A stretch of 49,252 nucleotides of DNA, from assembly GCA_016782865.1 (NCBI GenBank), contig JADHXR010000039.1, forward strand, positions 1 to 49,252. The letters run 5' to 3'. Both the position numbers and the translations under genes were made by a program. The notes under the pieces are model-generated. The model worked only from the letters and a program-made list of their open reading frames with translations, was not told the DNA's origin and searched no databases. Numbering within the stretch: the stretch's first letter is position 1; every line of letters begins with the position of its first letter. This document shows, in pieces, positions 6,876 through 16,278 of the stretch. The DNA comes from Phycisphaerae bacterium. Its GTDB lineage: Bacteria; Planctomycetota; Phycisphaerae; Sedimentisphaerales; Anaerobacaceae.

Positions 6876-8894
6876 GTGAAGCGCAAAAAAGTCAGCCAAA
6901 CCCATAAAGCGGAACAGCATTCGAATACAGTGTGCGCTGCGAGACCCAAGGCGTCAGCACCGCAACCCATGCATGCGCTTAACCGCCTCCACCGAACCTT
7001 GGGGAATCAAGCAGTGGGTCACCTGATGCAGGCCAAGCTGCGAATCGGCCGATCGGGCGACAAATACGAACAAGAAGCCGACCAAGTTGCGGGTCAGGTG
7101 ATGCGTATGCCCGATCCGAGGGTGCAGCGTCAGATCGAAGAAGACAAGGAAGACGAACTTGCCCAGACAAAACCCATCGCCGATCAGATTACACCACTTG
7201 TCCAACGGCAGATAGAACCGGAAGAGGAGGAAGGAGAAGAAATCCAAGCCAAGCTGGCTAATGGCAGGCTATTGCAACGGCAGGAAGAAACGCCGGAGCA
7301 AGAAGAGGAAGAAGCCCTTCAGGAAAAACCGAACCATAATAAACCCGGCTCAAAGGTCAATCCTGAACTCGAATCGCGCATCAATGCCATGAAAGGCCGC
7401 GGCCAGCCCCTCCCTGAATCCACCCGTTCCTATTTCGAACAACGTTTTGGTCACAGCTTCAGCAATGTGAGAGTGCATACTAATAAGAAGGCAAATGAAA
7501 CCACAAAGTCCGTGGATGCGCGAGCATTTACTATCGGAAGAAATGTTGTTTTTGGTGCCGGACAGTATGGGCTGAATACAGACAAGGGGAAAAAATTATT
7601 AGCACATGAGTTGACTCATGTAATCCAACAAAATGAACGAGTAGGATCAATGATTCAGTATAAAGGCCCCAAAAAACGTCGCAAAAAACTCCCTGGCAAA
7701 AAATTCAAGCTTGAAGATAGTAAGGTAGCCGACCTAATAAGGACAGAACTTACAAAAATAACAATTCCAAGCTCTGATCCCAAAAAGAAAACAACGGTCC
7801 GCGTGGATCCTGGAAAGGTCATAAAGCTTCTGAGTTCATCGGCTCTTTTTTTAGAAGACGCTGAGAAAGTAAAGAATAAATACTTCACCAAGAAGGGAAA
7901 GCCCCGTACAACTCCGCCCCTGACATTAAGGTTCCATGAGAAACGGGAATTAGGGAGTGAATTTGAGCGTAGTAAGTCGCTGATCCTAGTACATGTCACT
8001 ACCTTGCCTAAAGTTGTGGAAAGAATAGTCCATGAGATTGTGCATGCCAGACATGCCACTCCAAAACGTGAAAAAGCAACTGGAAAAAAAGGTGCTATTA
8101 CCCGCGCAGAAGAGGCTGGTGTCCGGGAGGAAGCAACAACCAGAGAAAGAGAAAATGAAATTATGGCCCAGATCACTGCCAGTGAAGCCTGGACAAAGCA
8201 TACAGGCGGCGCTGCTGTCCCACCTGCTCTTGCCAAAGAAAAAGAAGTAAGAGAGTCATTCATTAGCGGTTTTCCAAAACTAACCTACCAGGAGTTCTTT
8301 ATTATTGGGGAAATGAAGAGCATAAATAGCGTGGCCGGAGTAGATGAAGAGAAAGTCAGGCCTATAGCTAGAAAGATATTATCGACCCATCTGCCCCTTT
8401 TTAGAATTGAGAAGTCCTCTGTTCCAGAATCTCAGATTGATGTTAAAAAGCTTCGGAAAGAGATTGCTGCGACAGAACCGGATAAGCCAATTTATTCCTT
8501 TGATGATTTTAAAAGGTGTGTACGAAGGAAAGATCATACGATTCCAGGGTGTTCATACCTTTTAGATGCTTATAGGCATTATTTTCGTAGACCGCTTACT
8601 GATAAGGAGTTGAAGGACCTCCACATCAAGATTGTTCTTAAAAATTGGAAACTCCGCTATGAAATGATTATGGCTTCTCGGGAATCGGCTACAAGTTTCT
8701 TAGATTGGTACAAAACTTTGCCAAAAGGATCTAAACGGAAAGGCAGACAATTTTTTGAGTGGGTTCTTATTGAAGAAGCTATGTATGAGGAATGGTCGGA
8801 TGTTAAGACTGTTGACCCTGCAATCCGGGGTCGTCACCTGGATTTTTTGGCAGCTCGTATCGGCAAAGGTTTAAAAGGGATTTCTAGACCTTAA
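6876..8894 (+). CDS. DUF4157-domain protein with second HExxH domain, probable eCIS protease toxin
   Basis: The 672-aa protein starts at GTG with the same AAAAGGTAAATGCA leader as the gene at 1953. Parts in order: basic leader (MKRKKVSQTHKAEQ), head motif GDKYEQEADQVAGQVM (61-76), three VQRQ/LQRQ acidic repeats (83-150), DUF4157 at ~165-252 ending in HELTH (244-248), a Lys-rich joint (262-280), and a separate C-terminal region. That region carries a second zincin motif, HEIVH (386-390) followed by ARH and, 30-40 residues on, Glu-rich REEATTRERENE, which could supply a third zinc ligand. A metalloprotease payload is inferred. The last ~200 residues are unrecognised. There is no signal peptide. 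Confidence 0.87.
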   Translation: MKRKKVSQTHKAEQHSNTVCAARPKASAPQPMHALNRLHRTLGNQAVGHLMQAKLRIGRSGDKYEQEADQVAGQVMRMPDPRVQRQIEEDKEDELAQTKPIADQITPLVQRQIEPEEEEGEEIQAKLANGRLLQRQEETPEQEEEEALQEKPNHNKPGSKVNPELESRINAMKGRGQPLPESTRSYFEQRFGHSFSNVRVHTNKKANETTKSVDARAFTIGRNVVFGAGQYGLNTDKGKKLLAHELTHVIQQNERVGSMIQYKGPKKRRKKLPGKKFKLEDSKVADLIRTELTKITIPSSDPKKKTTVRVDPGKVIKLLSSSALFLEDAEKVKNKYFTKKGKPRTTPPLTLRFHEKRELGSEFERSKSLILVHVTTLPKVVERIVHEIVHARHATPKREKATGKKGAITRAEEAGVREEATTRERENEIMAQITASEAWTKHTGGAAVPPALAKEKEVRESFISGFPKLTYQEFFIIGEMKSINSVAGVDEEKVRPIARKILSTHLPLFRIEKSSVPESQIDVKKLRKEIAATEPDKPIYSFDDFKRCVRRKDHTIPGCSYLLDAYRHYFRRPLTDKELKDLHIKIVLKNWKLRYEMIMASRESATSFLDWYKTLPKGSKRKGRQFFEWVLIEEAMYEEWSDVKTVDPAIRGRHLDFLAARIGKGLKGISRP

Positions 8895-9002
8895 GACAAG
8901 CATGATGGGTTGTGGAAGAAAGTTGCCTGTTCTGAGCTTAACCCTTTTTTATATGGGAGCAAGCTATGTTGTTGGGCTGAGGATTATTAAATGTCAACAC
9001 CG

Positions 9003-9885
9003 TATTCCGAACACACCACATGTGATAACTGCTCTGTTTTGTCACCGAGAATTCTCATTTTGAAGGAGACGAAAAGTGGATAGGAAGAGCTGTATGAAAG
9101 TAGACATTGAGCGAATCCCTGAGAAAATCCCTTCGAAGTCAATGTACGTCCTCATCGTTGAACCGGAAGATATTCCTGGCGACGCACCTGTACTTCTTTT
9201 CCTGCATGGCAAGGGCGAGGCGGGTGTTAGTGAGAATGAAGTGCCGAAAGTCCTTCTCCATCTTTCGCCGCCATTCCAAGCCATTCAAGGGCACCTTAGA
9301 AACGTAACAGTTGTGGCTCCGCTAGCCCCCCCACAACCCCAGTACCAAGGGCAAAAATCCTGAACCGCACTGGAATTGGCGGGACCACGTGGATACGCTT
9401 CATGACTATCTAAAGCGTCGCTTCAGCCAACGCATGTTGCTTGCTGCCGGTTTCAGCCGAGGAGGTCTGGGAATTCTGCAACTACTGGAAAAGGATCCTG
9501 GGCTCTCTGCAAAATGGGCGCTGGTTGATCCTCAGAGAGCCAATGACGCAAACGAGGAAAAAAGAAGGCTTGTTGATGTCCTTGATGTCAATGCGCAAGG
9601 CTGGCTTATATATGGTGAAAACGAAGAAGGGAATGGTATGCCGGCAAAGGACTGGCGTCACGAGAATAAGCTCTTCTCCGATCTTTTGGCTGCACGACTG
9701 GGACCCGAGCACTCTCTGTATTTCGGTTTTAAGTTGTCCCATCCTGAAATGGCTCGTCGGGCGCATATTGGCGAAGAGTTCAACGGATTGGAAGACATGT
9801 ACACATTCCTCGGCCTGACGACCTGAGGGTGGGAAACATGTACCCTTTCAGATTCCACATTAAGGAGCACTCCGAGAGGATCAAA
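9003..9885 (+). repeat. Duplicated hydrolase cassette, copy 2
   Basis: Copy 2 of the cassette at 4541-5410; it begins TATTCCGAACACACC and ends GAGAGGATCAAA. Differences from copy 1 are scattered substitutions, short codon-sized indels in the N-terminal part, and one single-base insertion in a C run. Confidence 0.8.
9076..9826 (+). pseudogene. Frameshifted second copy of the alpha/beta hydrolase
   Basis: It starts at GTG with the same AAGGAGA site as copy 1. The first frame is good to ~residue 84 (HGKGEAG oxyanion turn present), then a run of seven C at 9326-9332, where copy 1 points to six, shifts it to a stop at 9361-9363. The second frame continues from NPEPHWNWRDHVD to 9826 and keeps GFSRG, LVDPQ and LSHPEM. 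Removing one C restores a ~250-aa hydrolase. Either the copy has very recently become a pseudogene, or this is a homopolymer sequencing error. The near absence of other damage argues for a recent event. Confidence 0.8.
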
Positions 9886-10069
9886 GTAGTACGACACAAA
9901 TTCCTGACTCACAAACAGGATTCACGTACAGGGGACTTTCACTCAACAAGCGTGCGCCATGCCGGTCACATCCGTTTCACTGCAGGTGAATGGGGAAGAG
10001 TAATCGCCTTGTCCGGTAAGTATAGCGTTAGACACAGTACATTCACCACAATTTAGAAAGGAGACAGAA

Positions 10070-10684
10070 ATGAATAAAGTATCAAGATGCAAAGTACTAT
10101 TGAAGATTTGTGTTTTAGGCTTTCTCCTATCGGGATTAAGCAGTTGCGCAACGGAACTAGTGGCACCCTATGATGAGGGCCTCGTTACTGGCACGGAGGC
10201 TTTCTACAAGAAGGCCGCAGGAATTATTGACGAAGGCATTCGGGTAAGCCCACGAACTGATCAAGAACGGGAAAGAATACAGGACCCTAACAACCATGAC
10301 GCGCATTTCTCAAGATTCGAACCTAAATACAGTGACCTATTGGTTGACTCGGAAGCCTTAGTTCTACGAGCCATAACAGGCAGCTATGAGATTGATAAAG
10401 TAGGTCAAAAACTACAGGAAAAGATTGACGAGTTTATTGAAAAACAGATCCCTTCCGTGTGCCAAGGGCTGTCCGAGGAATTTGGAAAGACAAGTCTGAC
10501 GACAAAGAACTATATTGACCTTATGTGTATTGTTTCTAAATGGAAAGAACGCCACGAAAACAAAGAGCTAACAAGGAATACGCTGATTTTGAAAAGAGCA
10601 AACTGGGAGGGCAGGAAGAAAACGATATTCAATGCGATCTTGGCAATACAAAAGGCTGAAAGCAAGAAAAAGAAAGATCAATAA
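10070..10684 (+). CDS. Predicted lipoprotein of unknown function
   Basis: The 204-aa protein starts at ATG behind AAAGGAGA (10057-10064). Residues 8-25 form a hydrophobic signal ending in the lipobox LSSC (Cys26), so it is probably a membrane-anchored lipoprotein. The mature part is charged and mostly helical, with a Lys-rich tail (ESKKKKDQ) and three internal Cys. I do not recognise the family. The next gene begins 16 bp downstream and the KAP NTPase follows after 63 bp, so the three are likely co-transcribed. Confidence 0.75.
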   Translation: MNKVSRCKVLLKICVLGFLLSGLSSCATELVAPYDEGLVTGTEAFYKKAAGIIDEGIRVSPRTDQERERIQDPNNHDAHFSRFEPKYSDLLVDSEALVLRAITGSYEIDKVGQKLQEKIDEFIEKQIPSVCQGLSEEFGKTSLTTKNYIDLMCIVSKWKERHENKELTRNTLILKRANWEGRKKTIFNAILAIQKAESKKKKDQ

Positions 10685-10700
10685 TAATAGGAGATGAATA

Positions 10701-11042
10701 ATGGCTACGGTTAATAGTGTTGATTTTGGAAAAGTCATTAATGATGCAGTTGTTGCGGCAAGAGCCGTCATTACCGACAATTGGGATCAGGTGCAAGAAA
10801 TTGTTAAAAACATTGGAAAGAGCCTTACAAACGATGTCGTATTCATCGCCAAGAAGAAGGTATCAGGTGAATTCAACGAAGGGGATGCTAAGGTTTTTTT
10901 GGAAGACCAAAAAATGCTTGCTCGCATAAGGTTACGTTCGATTGCGATAATAACACTGCAATTAGCGGAACGTATCTGGAATGCGATCGCCAATGTGTTC
11001 AGAACGGCGATAAACACGGCATTGGGTTGGACACTACTTTAG
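10701..11042 (+). CDS. Small helical protein of unknown function
   Basis: The 113-aa protein begins at ATG with TAGGAGA 6 nt upstream. It is predicted to be almost entirely helical; the C-terminal third (IIT-LQLAERIW-AIANVF-TAINTALGWTLL) is amphipathic to hydrophobic and could touch a membrane. No family is recognised. It is placed between a lipoprotein and a membrane-associated KAP NTPase, with 16 bp and 63 bp gaps, so it probably acts with them. Confidence 0.65.
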   Translation: MATVNSVDFGKVINDAVVAARAVITDNWDQVQEIVKNIGKSLTNDVVFIAKKKVSGEFNEGDAKVFLEDQKMLARIRLRSIAIITLQLAERIWNAIANVFRTAINTALGWTLL

Positions 11043-11105
11043 ACCGGGAAGATGGCATTTCAACTTATTGGGTAGGTTAGAACCTTGGATAAGAGGAGAG
11101 TAGTA

Positions 11106-13691
11106 GTGGAAGACAAATCTGTCATTGAGAAGAATCAAGCAAGACGGCCAATCTGGCCAGGCGGCAGTGACCAGGAACGATTCTTTGCAATCCTCAACAA
11201 TCGTGGCAAATCGGAAACGAGTGAATACCTTCCCGTTCGCCGGAACGGGTTTGTAGTGCTCGTACGGGGGGCTAAGGATCTTCGGACCCTTCAAGCGTTG
11301 TGCCTGGATCCCAGCCAGCAGGATAGGAATACTTGTCTGACGGTAAGATACCGAGTACGGCCAGGTGCAATTTTTGGTACCCTGATTGCTGCGTTAATCA
11401 CGGATCTGCAGAAGATCCAGCAGGGGAAATGCGATGAATCCCATCCGATTGAGGCATTCGGGCCAGAACCGGATGATTCACGGTGGGAACGAATGCTCAA
11501 GGGGCCGCTGGAGAGCGTGATTGCCAAATGGCCCGACGGCAAACAAGGAGCTTTCAGCTCAGAGTTCCTTGAGAAATGGTTGGGCACGAGTCAGCTTGAA
11601 GAATTTCTCAGTAGCCACTTTTCCGACGAGTCGACCCTTCCGAAAGGTAGTCGTTTTGTGCTCTTCGGGGAAGTGAGCGAGGTCAGCGAGGATTCGTCCG
11701 AATGGCAAGAGGCCATAGCAACCTTGTTCCCCCGCCTTCCAGAGCGTATCGGATTTGTTCTCTCAGGTGTTCCGGATCATATCACTCTACCTCGTGATGA
11801 CCCGCATTTTCTGGAGATTGAACTGCCGCAGAGTTCAGATGATGGATCAGATGCCGGGTCGAGAGTCAGCAAATATACACATGCACCGCTTCTCAGTGAT
11901 CGGCCTGCCCAGGAGGACCAACTGGGCGTCTACAAGTCAGCAGAAGCACTTGCACGTTTCATTCTCCACGAACAGACGAAACCTCCGCTCACGGTAGGCA
12001 TTCATGGGCCGTGGGGGAAAGGCAAATCATCTTTCATGGAATTGGTTGACATCGCCATGGTCAAATGGGCGAGTGCGAACCGCGAGTCGCGCACAGTAGA
12101 ATTGGAACGATTACTGGGTGATATCAAGAAGATCGAAGGGCGAATTGAAGGTGCCAAGGCAGGTGATCAGGCGGGGTTGCAGCACGAACTCGACAGGGAG
12201 GTCAATCGACACCTGCAATTGTGGCAGGCTATGCAAAGGGCCGCAAGAAAAGACGTCCTTACGGTCCGATTCAATGCCTGGCAGTTTGAGGACGCGACAC
12301 AGATCTGGGCAGGGTTGGCAAGTGCAATCAGTAGGCGGCTGGAGAATGCATTGCATTGGTCATCGCGAATAGGAATACACGTTCAGTACGCCTGGACAAA
12401 GCATCGTACTGAACTTCTGCTCAATCTGCTCTTGCCAATACTCTTCGTTGTTCCCTTGGGTATCTATTCCACTCTCAGGGGAGGCGAGCACCTGAAAGCC
12501 TTTTTCGCCGACTGGAAACACATTGAAGCCTTTACGGATGCTCTGCTGCCGCTAGGGTCAACGCTGTTCCTGATGTGGATTGTTATTAACCGGATTCTGA
12601 AGGTTGTGCAACCGGTGAGCGACCGAGTGCTGAGCTATACCCAGCTTCCCAAGTATTGTGATCAAATGGGATACCAGCATCAGGTCTTGGACGATTTGCG
12701 GTTTGTCTACAAGTACCTTCAGGATCGTTGGGCGAAGTGTAAGGTTGTCGTTTTCATTGATGACCTGGATCGCTGCTCTGAAGAGAAGATTATGGAGGTC
12801 CTACAGGCCATCAACCTCATTCTTGCGGGGAGCGACTTTTTTGTCTTCCTTGGGATAGACACGGAGATGATCTATCGGGCAATCGAAACGCACTATTCTT
12901 CAAAAGAGAATCACAACTCCCTTCCGGCAGATTTGCCCGAGAGTTATTTACGCAAAATCCTCCAGCTTTCTTTCCACCTGCCTGTAACGCATCCCGAAAA
13001 GCGATTCAAATATCTGTCCAGACTATTCAGCAGAAAGACACAACTGGAACTCAACCTGAATACAAACAGCGGCTCCGAACACAACCACCAGGACGAAGAT
13101 TATGATCCAGCCAAGCTGGAATCCGGCGTACTTCGTTACGATCTGCAACTGCTCCAACAAGTCACGCGGCAGCAGTTGCAGGAAGATGTGGTTGATACTT
13201 TGGATGAACTCAGGGCTTTTCAGGATCATCAAAGATTCCTGGAAGACAACCCGCGTGAGATCAAGCGGCTTGTTAACGTTCATCGGCTAGTCAAGATCCT
13301 TTTGCAGAAAAATACGCCGTGGACTGGTGATCGTCAGCGAAAGCTAGTTAAGTGGCTCATATTCTGCGCTCATTGGCCAGATCTGATTGACGATGTGCTG
13401 GTTGTGAGAGAGGAGAAGTCCCATCCGAACTGTCTGGAGGAACTGAGCACAAAATTGAAAAGGACTGAGGGTAACCAGGCAACTCTCGATTTGTTGAGAG
13501 AGTTCGCGCTACACCAGGATACGTTGTCCTCGGATGACATCGACGATGACTTTGTTCGGGCAGCTACGATTTCACAAATGGTACGAGATCCGATGAATCC
13601 TAAGACCCAAACATCTACACCAGATTTCAACACTGCTGATAATGCCAAGAGTAGGCGAACCTCCACCAAGAAAGCCAAGAGGCAGACATAA
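11106..13691 (+). CDS. KAP family P-loop NTPase with two membrane helices
   Basis: I chose GTG 11106 because GAGGAG lies ~8 nt upstream; a TTG at 11085 has no such site. The 861-aa protein carries Walker A GPWGKGKSS (~residues 300-308), two membrane helices between the Walker boxes (~437-459 and ~478-498, LLLPILFVVPLGIY and LFLMWIVINRIL), and Walker B VVFIDDLDRC (~548-557). Helices inserted in the P-loop domain and the DDLDR box are the marks of KAP NTPases, a family named after Kidins220/ARMS and PifA. PifA of plasmid F blocks phage T7, so a defence role is possible. Residues 1-270 form an extra domain without a P-loop. The tail is basic (SRRTSTKKAKRQT). Confidence 0.9.
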   Translation: MEDKSVIEKNQARRPIWPGGSDQERFFAILNNRGKSETSEYLPVRRNGFVVLVRGAKDLRTLQALCLDPSQQDRNTCLTVRYRVRPGAIFGTLIAALITDLQKIQQGKCDESHPIEAFGPEPDDSRWERMLKGPLESVIAKWPDGKQGAFSSEFLEKWLGTSQLEEFLSSHFSDESTLPKGSRFVLFGEVSEVSEDSSEWQEAIATLFPRLPERIGFVLSGVPDHITLPRDDPHFLEIELPQSSDDGSDAGSRVSKYTHAPLLSDRPAQEDQLGVYKSAEALARFILHEQTKPPLTVGIHGPWGKGKSSFMELVDIAMVKWASANRESRTVELERLLGDIKKIEGRIEGAKAGDQAGLQHELDREVNRHLQLWQAMQRAARKDVLTVRFNAWQFEDATQIWAGLASAISRRLENALHWSSRIGIHVQYAWTKHRTELLLNLLLPILFVVPLGIYSTLRGGEHLKAFFADWKHIEAFTDALLPLGSTLFLMWIVINRILKVVQPVSDRVLSYTQLPKYCDQMGYQHQVLDDLRFVYKYLQDRWAKCKVVVFIDDLDRCSEEKIMEVLQAINLILAGSDFFVFLGIDTEMIYRAIETHYSSKENHNSLPADLPESYLRKILQLSFHLPVTHPEKRFKYLSRLFSRKTQLELNLNTNSGSEHNHQDEDYDPAKLESGVLRYDLQLLQQVTRQQLQEDVVDTLDELRAFQDHQRFLEDNPREIKRLVNVHRLVKILLQKNTPWTGDRQRKLVKWLIFCAHWPDLIDDVLVVREEKSHPNCLEELSTKLKRTEGNQATLDLLREFALHQDTLSSDDIDDDFVRAATISQMVRDPMNPKTQTSTPDFNTADNAKSRRTSTKKAKRQT

Positions 13692-13796
13692 GGAGGACAA
13701 GACGCAGTTCCCCACAAAACCGGCTGAGTGGCATTATCTCATAGGACCGGTGACTTTGCGTTATTTTTCTTGAGAGAATAGCCCCGATTACGTTGA

Positions 13797-13997
13797 CAGG
13801 CAAAAGAAAAGATCCTATCTGATTCAGATCACAAAGTTGAGGTGCCTTCATACATTCAGCTTGAGGGTGCTGCTGCCCAGGTCGAGCCGGTAATTGATCT
13901 CTCATTCTTGCGATACTGTCGATTGGTACGCTCAACAGCATTAGAGGTGGACGGAGCTGTGAATCATCCAGAAACCTCATGGCTTTTTCAAGATTAG
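13797..13997 (+). pseudogene. Possible transposase N-terminal fragment
   Basis: An open frame without a start reads VEPVIDLSFLR, resembling the N-terminal DUF772-like region of IS5/IS1182-type transposases, then loses similarity and stops. Nothing else of the element is left. The match is short and from memory only; it may be chance. Confidence 0.25.
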
Positions 13998-14084
13998 GGG
14001 AATACCGCTTCTTGAGGGCCTTTCCTAACTGCCCGGTTACTTAATAAGGTATTTCACACTTTACTCTCTAAAGGGATAACTGCT

Positions 14085-14213
14085 GTGGAGCGAGCGATTA
14101 ACAAAGTAACAGGATCCAGAAAAACAGCCTGGGAAAAAGAGATAACAAAACAGGAAGAAGAAACATGGAAAATAGTCAAGAATCCGACCGTTGAAGATCC
14201 AACTGTAGGATGA
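14085..14213 (+). CDS. Possible 42-aa small protein
   Basis: GTG at 14085 follows AAGGGA by ~9 nt. The product is charged and helical (RAINKVTGSRKTAWEKEI, then KQEEETWKIVKNP). No family is recognised. It could equally be the tail of a decayed gene, since the frame is open further upstream (LSKGIT). Confidence 0.3.
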   Translation: MERAINKVTGSRKTAWEKEITKQEEETWKIVKNPTVEDPTVG

Positions 14214-14337
14214 ATTTTGAAGGTGATGTTTCTTTATATTTTAGCAGATTCAAGAGGGTACGAATCTTAATCAACAAGGGGAAGAACGTTACTGACCCAA
14301 TTTTGTTTAATCCACTTTTCAAAGAAGGAGTAACACA

Positions 14338-16278
14338 ATGAACGAGATAAAACTCAAAAGAGGCCGTAAGGAGGTAGTTTTCAAGAAGCTGGACCACCAT
14401 TTTGCGGTGCGGTTGAAACGGGGCAAAGCCACCGACGAAATGGCGCTTGAGTCGGCCTGCGGTCGTCCGGAAGCAGAAGTGAAACACGTGGATTCTGCGG
14501 CTACTGAAAACATGGAAATATTCACTGTCAAAAAGGCTACTGACCTCGAGGAGACTACGAAGCAACTGCGTAAGGCCCCCGCAAGTGAAATCGTAACTCA
14601 TATGTACGCAGTGGATGGTACACCAGGCGGCGCAGTGATCCCCACCGGAACCATGACTATACAGTTTAAGCCTGATGTAAGGGCAGATGAACCAGAGAAG
14701 ATCCTTGCAGAGTTTGGCTTGGAGGTGTTGGAAGACCTGGATTACCTGCCACATGGCTACACCGTTCGGCTCACTCATGCCTCTAAGGAGAATCCCTTAA
14801 AGATCGCGGCCGAGCTGCAGAAGCGAAAGGAGATCAAAACGGCGGAGCCGGACCTGAGCTTCCGGATTGCCTTTCAGTACGCACCGCCTGATACCCTCTA
14901 TCCGGAACAGTGGCACCTGAAGAATAGAGGTGACAGGATAGGTTTAGTCGCAGGAGCCGACGTGAAGGCGGAAGAGGCATGGGAATACACGCTGGGCTCG
15001 CGGGACATAACAGTCTGCGTGATGGATGACGGTTTTGCCCTTGATCATGCTGATTTTGCTGCGCCGGGAAAAATAGTCGCACCAAGGGATTTTGGCCAGG
15101 ATGATTTCGATCCTACTCCGGTTTCTGAAGACGACAATCACGGCACTGCCTGCGCTGGTGTGGCCGTTGCCGAGCAAAATGGGGCTGGAGTGGTTGGGTT
15201 GGCACCAGGGTGCTCTTTCATGCCGGTGCGCACGTCCGGCTGGCTTTCAGATCAGTCTATCGTTCACCTCTTCCAGTATGCCATCGATAACCAAGCAGAC
15301 GTCATCAGTTGCAGTTGGTCCGCTGCGGCCGAATACTTTCCTCTTTCTACCAAGATTGAGGGTATCATTCACAAGGCTGCCGCCCAGGGACGTCCCAACG
15401 GTAAGGGATGTGTCATCCTCTTCGCAGCCGCTAATGATAATAGTCCGTTGGACGGGGAGAAAGACGGCCAAATCTATCACCAGGGCTTTGCTCTGCACCC
15501 TGATGTGATGGCAGTGGCCGCATCAAATAGTCTGGACAAACGTTCCAGCTACAGCAACTACGGCCCTGAATTAACGATCTGCGCCCCCTCCAATGGTTCT
15601 CCGGGTCGGGGCGTAGTCACAACTGACAGACGCGGCACAAAGGGGTACTCTGCAAATGACTATACATACGACTTCGGCGGTACGTCCAGCTCTACGCCTT
15701 TGGCGGCCGGCCTCGCCGCTCTAATCCTTTCGGTCAACCCCGAACTGACATCTGCTGAGGTCAAGACCATTATGATGGAAACGGCAGACAAGATTGACCC
15801 GGAAAATGGCCAGTACGTGGATGGACACTCTCCATTGTACGGCCATGGTCGTATCAATGCTCACAAAGCTGTGGCACTCGCGGCTGGAGACGGTGAGGGA
15901 CGACTGCCGGAGGTACTGTTCATGGAACATCGGGTAAACAAACCCATCCCGGATCTTGGAGAGATCGAAGATACGATAATCTTTCCATTGAATGCGACCA
16001 TTAACGATATAGCGATAAATGTTGACATCAAGCACACTTGGCGTAGCGATTTGCGTGTAATCCTCAAGACGCCCAAAGGGGATGAAATTGTCTTAGCGAG
16101 CAGAACTGGCGGCAGCGGGGATGACATTATCAGAGCCTTTCGTTCCAGCGATGAGCCGGAACTATTCTCATCCATTATAGGAACGCCTGCGAAGGGAGAG
16201 TGGCGTATGAAGGTGGTGGACATGGCCAAACAAGATGTAGGTGTCCTCATCAAGTGGGGCTTGGCCATAACATATTGA
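14338..16278 (+). CDS. Subtilisin-like serine peptidase (S8) with C-terminal P domain
   Basis: The 646-aa protein starts at ATG behind GAAGGAG. There is no signal peptide: it opens with MNEIKLKRGRKEVVF. Residues ~85-178 look like an I9-type propeptide region. The catalytic domain has Asp230 (VMDDG), His268 (DDNHGTACAG), oxyanion Asn366 and Ser450 (GGTSSSTPLAAG), so the triad is complete. Residues ~525-646 form a proprotein-convertase P domain (beta-jelly roll; SDLRVILKTPKGDEI, GEWRMKVVD). P domains usually stabilise secreted subtilases, so the lack of an export signal is notable: it may work in the cytosol or leave by another route. It stands alone, 60 bp or more from any other supported gene. 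Confidence 0.92.
   Translation: MNEIKLKRGRKEVVFKKLDHHFAVRLKRGKATDEMALESACGRPEAEVKHVDSAATENMEIFTVKKATDLEETTKQLRKAPASEIVTHMYAVDGTPGGAVIPTGTMTIQFKPDVRADEPEKILAEFGLEVLEDLDYLPHGYTVRLTHASKENPLKIAAELQKRKEIKTAEPDLSFRIAFQYAPPDTLYPEQWHLKNRGDRIGLVAGADVKAEEAWEYTLGSRDITVCVMDDGFALDHADFAAPGKIVAPRDFGQDDFDPTPVSEDDNHGTACAGVAVAEQNGAGVVGLAPGCSFMPVRTSGWLSDQSIVHLFQYAIDNQADVISCSWSAAAEYFPLSTKIEGIIHKAAAQGRPNGKGCVILFAAANDNSPLDGEKDGQIYHQGFALHPDVMAVAASNSLDKRSSYSNYGPELTICAPSNGSPGRGVVTTDRRGTKGYSANDYTYDFGGTSSSTPLAAGLAALILSVNPELTSAEVKTIMMETADKIDPENGQYVDGHSPLYGHGRINAHKAVALAAGDGEGRLPEVLFMEHRVNKPIPDLGEIEDTIIFPLNATINDIAINVDIKHTWRSDLRVILKTPKGDEIVLASRTGGSGDDIIRAFRSSDEPELFSSIIGTPAKGEWRMKVVDMAKQDVGVLIKWGLAITY

Noticed and set aside
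9829..10056. 75-codon frame after the second hydrolase copy
   Set aside because: Only its first ~15 codons are shared with the tail of copy 1; the remainder has no protein character and the start has no proper ribosome binding site. Kept as part of the duplicated flank.
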